Source: Lotus japonicus (Eukaryota; Streptophyta; Magnoliopsida; Fabales; Fabaceae). From it: 64,000 nt of DNA. A program made the position numbers and the translations under genes. The stretch lies in the NCBI RefSeq assembly GCF_012489685.1, contig NC_080044.1, forward strand, positions 28,128,369-28,192,368. Reading direction: 5' to 3'. Below, one piece after another: positions 56,431 through 64,000 of this stretch. Under the pieces are notes generated by a model that saw nothing but the letters and a program-made list of their open reading frames with translations, was not told where the DNA came from and made no database searches. Position 1 is the stretch's first letter. Every line of letters starts with the position of its first letter.

Positions 56431-58498
56431 TTCTTTACTTTCGGTCGTCCGAAATTCTTCTTAAACTCGGTGCCTCTCTGTCATCTTAAGGTAAATACTC
56501 AACTCGTCCTCGTGATCTTCATCTACAGTCCAAAACTCCACTTGTCCGTTCGATAACTCCTAGACGAATCCTCCCCCTTGGAAACCGCTAGTCCATTAAA
56601 ACACCTCTAACTTCGTAACTATCATCACTCGCACAATGAAATCAATCTCCTACTTAGTCACCCTTCGAATTAAAAATCGACTTATGTCCTTATTTCTTGT
56701 CCTTCACTAATCTTATCCCCTTCAACATCAAGTTATCAACAACTTATAAGATAATCCTCTTCTTAATATCTAACAATCCATTATTATCGTCTTCTTCCTT
56801 AGAACTTCCCTCACTCAAACCTATTTACACTTACTGAAATCCCTAACACTTCGCACAAATCGAGACTTATCCTCTAGAAGATTAAATCATAACTATACCT
56901 CAAGGGACTTAACTAGCCATTGACTCTTAAACTCTACGAAACTCGTCAAAATATAACAACCTCAGATATTCGTCTTAATACTAACACCTTCCTTTTTGTG
57001 ACTCAATCACCATCTCGTCAATCAACTTCTTAATTTCTCAATCAAATTCTGACAAACTTCAAGTCCTACACACCTTAGACAGACATTCATAGATTTAAAA
57101 CCTAAACCTTCACCAAGTTTGGTCCTCTAATGACCTTTAATCCTTCAATACTTCTTAAATGAATATCCGTTTCTTAAAACTATAACTCCTTCACTTACCC
57201 AAACGACCTGATAAGTGTCGTCATGCTTCCACACTCACCACTTGATCCTGCTATCCGTAATCATAACTTATTATGCTAACATCATTCAAATCTTATCACA
57301 TGGTCATTATGTCCGCAACCTCATAATCAACATCAATCGATCACCAACCTTAACACTCCACACAACCCAGAATTCCTTTACTTCAAGATCTCTCTTATAT
57401 TATACCTCAATGGTCTTAACCCGAAGCTCACCTTCAGGTCCTCAATCTTCTAAGATTCAACTCCTATTGTCACACCTTCAACCATAAGATCTCCTATTCG
57501 TACGCGATTCTCGACTCTCAAGATTCAATCTTAACCCTAAGATTTCAATCCAACTTAGTAAATCTCACTTAGTAATCTTAGCATATTTCTTTGGAATCCA
57601 TATCAACAACCTCAAGTATTCAACTTATGCTAAAACTTTCTTTCTCCAACTTAATCATTAATTCAACACTTTTCAAATGAAAATTCATCTCTTAAGACTA
57701 TAATGTCTCCACATATTAATCAAACGCTTAGCAAAACTTATTCCTCGAACTCGACTATAACAATCTAGTTCAGAGCTAATTCTTCTCAATCTCGCTACCA
57801 TCAAGGTATCATCTAACACATGATTAAATCCAACTTATTTAGTCTCTAACAACTCCCCTCAGCAATCACATAACCTATGACTTCATAACTTCCGAGAAAC
57901 TACTTAATACTTTTCCAGCACTAAATCTCTTGACTTGGTCTACCTCTACTTGGAGTAATCACACGAACTAACCAATCAATGTCTATACGACACTCATCGA
58001 ATTCCAAAGATTTAAATCTTAATCTTTCACAATCAAGTGCTTAACACGAACTTTCCTCCCAAATCCGACTAATCCTCAATCAATTCAAATTCATCTTACA
58101 CATCCTTCTATCAAAGTCCATAACCAGCTGTGATTCCGAATATCACCCCCTCAATATTAGGTTGATCAGGCCTAATACATCGAAGGTGGAAATTTAGAAA
58201 AACCCACTGGAACAGTCAATGAGTTCCAATCCTCCAGTAGTCACAAATATCCTGATACTAAATCCTTTAATGATCCCGCTACGGAACTACACACCCTCAA
58301 CATAACACGTATACTACCCATACGGAATCTCCCTAAGATTCGTTCTTCAGCTACTAGCTTCCTCATAATCGCATCGGTGGAAGACTACTTTCTAGACTAA
58401 GTGTGCTATTCCCAACCTTGTGTAACTTCTATAGTTAAATCACGAGCAACCTCGAATAAGGTCCTACATCGTTCCCACGTTCTTCCTCGTTCAACTCC
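56431..58498 (-). other. Interior of the young Ty3 element without readable protein
   Basis: About 2 kb of AT/C-rich sequence with no open frame of note and no recognisable RT, RNase H or integrase blocks in either strand. It may be heavily decayed pol or unrelated filler. Confidence 0.55.
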
Positions 58499-59086
58499 TC
58501 AGCTCTTGCCCTCCTTGGCATGAATCCTTTCCTCTGGAGCAAGTTGTTTTCCTTTCCCAACATTCCCTGATGATTCGCCCCTGAGTGCCTTGCAATCTTG
58601 GGAGAAATGTCCCGGTTGGTTGCAATTGAAGCATAGACTTTCTTTGGTCTTGCAGTTCACAGCTAGATGCCCCTCTCGGTTACACTTGAAGCATCTCCAT
58701 CCAGTCACTGAGCACTTGTTAGCAAAATGCCCAAACTTTCCACAACGAGTACATCTCACACCTTTGTCACCAACTGGCTCCCCTCCAGTATCAGCAGTCG
58801 TTGGTTTGTAGACTCTTGAGATAAGATCTCTTCCCTTGAAACGCTGATATGGTCCCCACTTATGGTAGCTCTTCCTTCCGTTGTAGCCTTGGGAACCTGA
58901 CCTCATTGGTCCCCCAGCTCCTGTTCGGTTCATTCCTCTTTGTTGATACATCGCCGTCGCCATCAATCGTTGGTGATGCTCACGTGCAGCCTCTTCAGCG
59001 CGCATATAAGCGTCTTCCGCAGCCTGGTTCATCATTGCCTCGATCAGTGTAGCTATTGCCCCCGCCATCCGGTTAAGGTCCACCAT
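58499..59086 (-). CDS. gag: Shortened Ty3 Gag: N-terminus plus three zinc knuckles, capsid domain missing
   Basis: Start ATG at 59086 (MVDLNRMAGAIATLIEAMMN) aligns with the start of the first element's Gag ([20 protein letters not shown]). After AREHHQRLMATAMYQQRGMN it jumps to the Gly/Arg-rich linker (RTGAGGPMRSGSQ), so the ~190-residue capsid region is deleted in frame. Three CCHC knuckles follow: CTRCGKFGHFANKC, CFKCNREGHLAVNC and CFNCNQPGHFSQDC. The 195-codon frame has no stop and ends KEGKS. It cannot assemble a particle by itself but could bind nucleic acid. The frame is open further upstream to 59293, into the primer site, but the ATG at 59086 is the homologous start. Confidence 0.8.
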   Translation of the reverse strand: MVDLNRMAGAIATLIEAMMNQAAEDAYMRAEEAAREHHQRLMATAMYQQRGMNRTGAGGPMRSGSQGYNGRKSYHKWGPYQRFKGRDLISRVYKPTTADTGGEPVGDKGVRCTRCGKFGHFANKCSVTGWRCFKCNREGHLAVNCKTKESLCFNCNQPGHFSQDCKALRGESSGNVGKGKQLAPEERIHAKEGKS

Positions 59087-59280
59087 CCTATATCTCATCG
59101 AACGTCCGATTAGTACTAACCATACGGTAGCACTAGACAAACCACTCAATCCGATCGAGTAGTAACGCAAGCAATTAGAACGAAAATCGCTCTGCAGACA
59201 ATCAATTTTCACTCTTTGCAGAGTCACACAACCTAGCACAGAAGACCTATTCCCCAAAGACTCCCAAAAGACTCGACTAA

Positions 59281-59292
59281 GCTCTGATACCA
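59281..59292 (-). other. Primer-binding site of the young Ty3 element
   Basis: Minus strand TGGTATCAGAGC lies three bases inside the right LTR, identical in sequence and spacing to 466-477. It fixes the orientation as minus. Confidence 0.95.
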
Positions 59293-59295
59293 CAA

Positions 59296-62200
59296 TGTAA
59301 CACCCCGATTTCCAGGTGTCACTTTAGTAACCAAAAGTAAACTTTACGCGGAAAACAGGTAATTTTTTTCGTTTGATTCCTTTTAAATCAAGCAATAGAG
59401 AAATAAAGACATAACCCCAACACTAACTAACCAATATACAAATATATACACATGTACCACCTCAGCTGCACTCTCCCGTCACGCGCACTCGCAGTGACTC
59501 CAAAGTAGTGTGCCCGTAGGCAAATAGTTACAGATCCAGATGTGTGAGTGAGAAAATCATAATTACAAACCACTAGGAGGAAGTCGGCCTCAAAATGGCC
59601 TAAGCAAAGACCCCTATGGTCCGACTGACTCACTGTGATCCCTCAGTAAGAGAACCACACAAAAGCCATGCGTCGGGAACCTACCCTGTCCCAAAATATG
59701 AATGACGAATCAGAGCTATTACAGTAACAACTAACTCAAAAGGCTCTAACCACCCATAACCCACACTACTATCATCGACCCTCCCTCGAACAGTCATGAA
59801 GTCCGGGTCCTCGTCGAAAGCTTCAGTAATAGTCGTTCCGCTCCGGGTCTTTCCCGCACAACGAATCATCACGAACCGGCTGGCGGACGCCTGGCAGCAG
59901 GCCGACCGCCCAAGCACAAACATACAAACAAAGCCAAGGCGCTAGGGTCAACTTACAGAATACAATAGATATACAATCAACATGCGATAAAAGGGGTATA
60001 TATATATATATGTTGTATATATACATATAAGTTATGCACTGCTTACCCTAAGGTTTATACATAGCATGTTATCAAATCTCTTACACAATTCAGTCATAAT
60101 AAGATGCATTGTGTGCCAGTGCAGAATATGCTGACACAAATCCGAATAACGTCACTCTGCTTGGCGACGGGACAGAACAACAACGTCACTCTGCTTGGCG
60201 ACGGAACAAATCAACAACGTCACTCTGCTTGGCGACGGAACAAATCAACGACGTCACTCTGCTTGGCGACGGGACAAACCAACGGTATTGCCACTTATAG
60301 GCTGGGCACCTCGAGACGGTCGTAACACTGGCCTCGTGCTTAACCATTTCTGCTCGGGCGTCGCTTATCACCTTTGGCTATAGTCAAGACGGTACAAACT
60401 CTACATGGTTTGACCATTTCTGCTTGCTATGCCGAACATCAACAGGCACGATGCAACTCTACATGGATGATCGTTACCTCCTGTTGTGCCAGATATAGTC
60501 AGGACCGATTCAACTCTGCATGGCTGATCGTTACTTCCTGTTATACCGAAGTACTCTGCTTGGCACTTCATCGCGTATATGCACGTGTGCAATATGATTA
60601 TCAAAACCAGAGTCAGTGTCGGTCAATACAACACGACTTGGAGTTAGTGTCGGTCAATACAACACAACTCCCACCACAAAACCCACAACAAAACCCAGAG
60701 TCTGTGCCGGTCAATACAACACGACTCGAACAACACTACCAGGAGTACTAGAGTACTCGGTGACTTTCAATCATCACCATAGCTCACCTCAGTGGCTTTC
60801 CCCAATTCCAAACTCTCCAAACCCACAACATAAGTCGACTTTTCCCCGCCTTTCGTAAATATTTTCCCCTTCAGTTCTCCTATGCTTAAACGTTAATAAA
60901 AATTGTTTCAATTCGAATTAGCCAAGTTATGAGTTTATTTCTCAAAGTCTAAGTTTCCCAAGTCTTTATTTTTCGAAAGCTCTATCATTCTAAGTTTCCA
61001 AAAATCAACCACCCAAAATACACTTCCCGGGGAAAGTCTAGGAATTCCAACGAATCCCAACAAATGGCTAAGTCTCAAACCCCACATTTGGACTTGCCTA
61101 GGGTTGTTCATCCAACCCGAGATATCAAAGATCACCAGATCAATGAACCTCCACTCCGAAGTTGCGTCAAAACGCTCAATCCAACAGAAGCACAACATCA
61201 CAAGTTATGGAAAAGCATCATAACATCAACTCAACATCATAAACAACATCAGACAAAGCATAAGTCGAATTTATCGACGCCTATCATGCAATCATAGCTA
61301 ATATATGTAAGTTGCCCTAACCTCGAGCTGATCTAGCTTCGAAATCACAAGCTCCTTCACTCAAGTGCTCTGAACCTTCCAAAGTTCCTTCAACTGAACC
61401 TCGGAGAAAACAAAGCAGAATCCAAACAATATCGATTAGTTCGATCGCAATACAATACATAAACGATAGACAAAGCATTAAAGCTTCAGAATAGGACAAT
61501 CAGGTACGAAAAGACAAGTTTTCGAAACCGAAAAACTCCCCCCTAAAGGAAATAGTCCACGGCCTCAAAGGAAAAAGGGCTTCGGCTCTTTTTCTTTGAT
61601 CAAATCAATTCACAAGGTAGTTTTAGGGTAAAACTAAGGCAAAGAAACTGTCAGAACAATTTTCGGACAATCGGGCCGAAATACGACTACGCAGGGGCAT
61701 TTTGGTCCAAAATAAAGGCTCAAAACTTCAAAGTTATCAGTTCTGAAAACAAATTTGACAGCAATGATCCTCATGACATCCGTGACAACAAATCCTAAAG
61801 GCACGAAGTCAGATTAAGTCTTTTTGACAATAAAGTTTCGAAATGTGAGCAAAAAGGGTTTTGAAACAGTTTTTCAGATCCTGGACAACTGGATCACAAT
61901 CAGCGTTTACTGACAGAGGTTTTAGGCTCATGGAAACCTAGAGAACATAACCCAAGCAAGAAATCGAAGAAAACGGACAATTTTAGAAAAAACTCAAAAC
62001 TTAGAGCACAGAAACGACTACAGAAACTCAGCAGAAACAGTAATCAGAGGTAGGAATCGTGTTAGTTACCTCGATACCTAGAAGTAGGGACGAACTGCAC
62101 GAAGATTGGTCAAGTTTTCGCGGAAATCCCCTCCCCCCTTGCTCTCCACGAAATCAGCCACAAATGGAGGAAAAATGGAAGATATTTTGCTTTTTCGCCT

Positions 62201-62899
62201 ATTTATAGGCGGGCGAAATCGCGGGAAAATGAAAATTTCGCGATTCCGATTTTTGCAGCACGTTCACCAAGGAATTCTAAGAGAGATTCTGGCGTCAGAA
62301 ATCCAGAACTTAAAACAAATATCTATGATATGGGAAAAACGATATCGAAAAACTCAAAAGCGGTGTCGGTTAATCTGCCCCGAAAAACTACTTTTTACTG
62401 TGATGCTCAGACGACAAAACTTCCAACAGAAGAAAGATTGGAAATGTCGAAACAAGTCTGGCAACGCGGACGGAATCTTCGTTAGAAGTCCCGAATAGAA
62501 AAAGTCTTCATCAATCGCTCGAATCTAGGGTTTCGAAGCAAAGAAATTAGCGTCGGCGAACTTCCGAAAAGTGAATACTATCGTGCGTACAGTCCAGAGT
62601 TCCAAAATGAAACGCTGGTCGGAGGAAAAATAAAGAGAATCTTTAAATTTTCCGAGAGTTCGAAATCTCACTCAAAACGTTGCTTTAAGAGCGAAATAGC
62701 CTATTCTGGACACGCTCGCCATAAGGCAGATGTGCAGACGACTCGCACTAACTCCGAAAACAACTACGCAACATTCCTCAAGAAATTCCTGAACTTTCTT
62801 CTTCATTAATCTTTCTCAAATGTCAAACTCCTGTCACGCTTACACTGATTCTACGTGTGAGTCGGAAACTTAACTTGTTCTGAAAATCCAGGTCTTACA
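59296..62899 (-). repeat. 5' LTR (3,604 bp) of the young Ty3 element
   Basis: Same length and content as 52514-56117, including the 34-bp repeats at 60148-60283. It has the same TG...CA ends and lies next to the primer-binding site on its inner side. Confidence 0.95.
60148..60283 (-). repeat. Four tandem 34-bp repeats in the 5' LTR
   Basis: Copy of the array at 53366-53501, offset by 6,782 bp, with the same substitutions in the same units. Confidence 0.93.
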
Positions 62900-62904
62900 C
62901 CAAC
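62900..62904. other. Target site duplication, right copy
   Basis: CCAAC directly after the LTR end TCTTACA; matches 52509-52513. Confidence 0.93.
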
Positions 62905-63940
62905 CAATGTTCCTTTCTCTTCTCCCTTAAATGAATCTGAAGCCAATCGCAAATTCTTCCAAATTGCAAGAGAAATGATTTCTGAAATTCCCGCACATTT
63001 CAAAACTGTTCCTAGTCCAAACCGCTACCCTGGACCAAGGCCAGAACCTCTGGTTGCTCCGGATTTCCCAATCCAAGTCGTACCTCTGACCTCAATGCCT
63101 CCTCCACCTCCTCCTCCTCATTCCTCTCTTCTAGAAAATGATGAATCAGTCTCAAACCATTCCTCAGACAAATCACAAAACCCTGAGACTGAAACCTCTC
63201 ATCAAAACCCTGAGACCAACATATCTGTACATCAGACTCTGCAGGTTGGCTCTCCCTCTGAGGTAGCAAGTAGCAACCACTCTTCATCACCTGAACCAAA
63301 CCTCTCCCTTGTTCCCTACACCTACTCTGGACCAACCACCCTCCTTGATTGCATCAACTCATTTCATCATGAAGCATCTTTAAAGGTTCGCAATGTGCAT
63401 GGTCGCACTGACCTAAGTGAGCATCCAGACATGGTTGTTGAGGATTGGGATCGTCTGTGTTCTTGGATGGTTGACCAAGTTCTAGTGATGGTTGGATTCT
63501 TAAATGCTGAAAAAGATAAGTGTGTTGAAGCTGCAACTCAACGCCTCAGAAGAAGAAAAGCTCTGAATGAACAGCTGATGAGAGAACATCTCTATACTGT
63601 TATTGAAGAAACCAGAAGGAAGAAAGAACAAGAAGAAGAAGCTGTAAGGATTGAGACAGAACAACGTGAAGCTGCAAGGTTGCAAGCTCTGGAACAAGCA
63701 GCACTATTACAAGCTGAAGCTGAGGCACTCAGAAATGAAGCACTTAGAATTGTTCCAGTTATTGATGTTGCTTCCACATCTGCTCAAGTTCTTCACTCTG
63801 ATGAAGCTACAACGTCTGCTCAACCTCAGTCAGATTCAAGTATTGATATCATTGAACAAAGGCTCAACTCTCATGAAGTTCTTCTTCAGAGTTTGAAAGA
63901 AATGTGCACAAAACTGCTTCGGAGAACACCTAAACCCTAG
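62905..63940 (+). pseudogene. Envelope-like third frame of the SIRE-type element, 3' part
   Basis: Resumes the interrupted reading frame and runs open to TAG at 63938-63940. It has a Pro-rich stretch (SMPPPPPPPHSS), a Ser/Glu-rich middle and a C-terminal coiled coil (KKEQEEEAVRIETEQREAAR and following, about 63610-63760). Coiled-coil C termini have been noted for envelope-like frames of this lineage. Taken with 50925-52513 the frame would be about 870 codons, but it carries earlier stops and the 10.4-kb insertion, so it is dead. Confidence 0.65.
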
Positions 63941-64000
63941 TCTTAGGAACTATATTCTCTTCTGTTTTATCTGTGTTGATTTATTTTCTTCTAGAATTAT
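63941..64000 (+). other. Sequence after the envelope-like frame, window edge
   Basis: Sixty bases of T-rich non-coding sequence. The polypurine tract and 3' LTR of the SIRE-like element should lie to the right of the window. Confidence 0.5.

Larger units (their letters stand above)
52514..62899 (-). mobile_element. Young non-autonomous Ty3/Gypsy element (long LTRs, gag-only interior)
   Basis: A 10,386-bp insertion with CCAAC on both sides. Its LTRs (52514-56117 and 59296-62899) are each 3,604 bp; every landmark and frame recurs at an offset of exactly 6,782 bp, and I saw no difference. The interior is only 3,178 bp: primer site, a gag with no capsid domain, about 2 kb of sequence with no readable protein, a decayed end of pol, and a polypurine tract. 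LTR ends, primer site, tract and pol tail match the family of the element at 1-7154, so it is a derivative that probably moved using proteins supplied in trans. Confidence 0.95.
44374..64000 (+). mobile_element. SIRE/Maximus-like Copia retrotransposon with envelope-like frame, right end outside window
   Basis: Order: 5' LTR (44374-45618), gag, protease, integrase, RT, RNase H (to 50493), then a separate downstream frame (50925 onward) interrupted at 52514-62899 by a Ty3 element and resuming to 63940. Integrase before RT defines Copia. The LTR type, long Gag with a CCHC knuckle, QQN.VVERKNRTLQEMARTM motif and extra 3' frame fit the SIRE/Maximus branch. Gag-pol has at least four frameshifts and four stops, so the copy is dead. 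The 3' LTR is beyond the window. Confidence 0.88.

Overview
This is plant nuclear DNA, probably from a papilionoid legume. The evidence is intron-containing genes with plant-type exons, several classes of plant LTR retrotransposon, L1-type LINE tails, and a SIRE/Maximus-like Copia element with an envelope-like third frame, a combination familiar from legume genomes. The legume call is inference. Most of the window is transposable elements, many nested. Only two host genes look intact.

Layout. 1-7154: Ty3/Gypsy element of the chromovirus (Tekay/Del-like) type with gag, a long uninterrupted pol, and a right LTR missing its last ~19 bp. 7155-9149: short LINE tail and AT-rich DNA. 9150-12057: three-exon gene for a 367-aa protein with a C-terminal RRM-like domain. 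12058-15277: AT-rich intergenic DNA. 15278-15670: broken arabinogalactan-protein gene (minus strand), its 5' end abutting a decayed L1 LINE (about 15700-19139) that itself holds a Tat/Athila-like solo LTR.

20683-30651 is the most structured part: a short LINE tail, then a three-level nest. A hAT-like element (halves at 21137-21403 and 29793-30643) was hit by a Copia-type gag-only retrotransposon (21404-29792, TSD ATACT). One LTR of that element was then hit by a 4,176-bp CACTA element (25011-29186, TSD AAC). The CACTA element carries three exons of a captured gene matching MON1/SAND, the Rab7-GEF subunit of vacuolar fusion.

30663-32215: non-autonomous TIR element. 32612-39724: four-exon GEM-like GRAM-domain gene (281 aa); its 5.4-kb third intron collected a long-TIR element, a TRIM-like mini-retrotransposon, a Copia remnant, LTR-like repeats and a Stowaway-type MITE. 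41555-42844: LINE remnant. 42846-44373: probable LTR remnant.

44374-64000: a SIRE/Maximus-like Copia element (5' LTR, decayed gag-pol, envelope-like frame) running off the right edge. Its envelope-like frame is split by a very young Ty3 element on the minus strand (52514-62899, TSD CCAAC). The two 3,604-bp LTRs of that insertion look identical, and its interior is only a shortened gag plus decayed pol debris. It is a non-autonomous relative of the element at 1-7154, which could have supplied proteins in trans (inference).

All boundaries, frames and identities were read by eye; no alignment or database search was possible.
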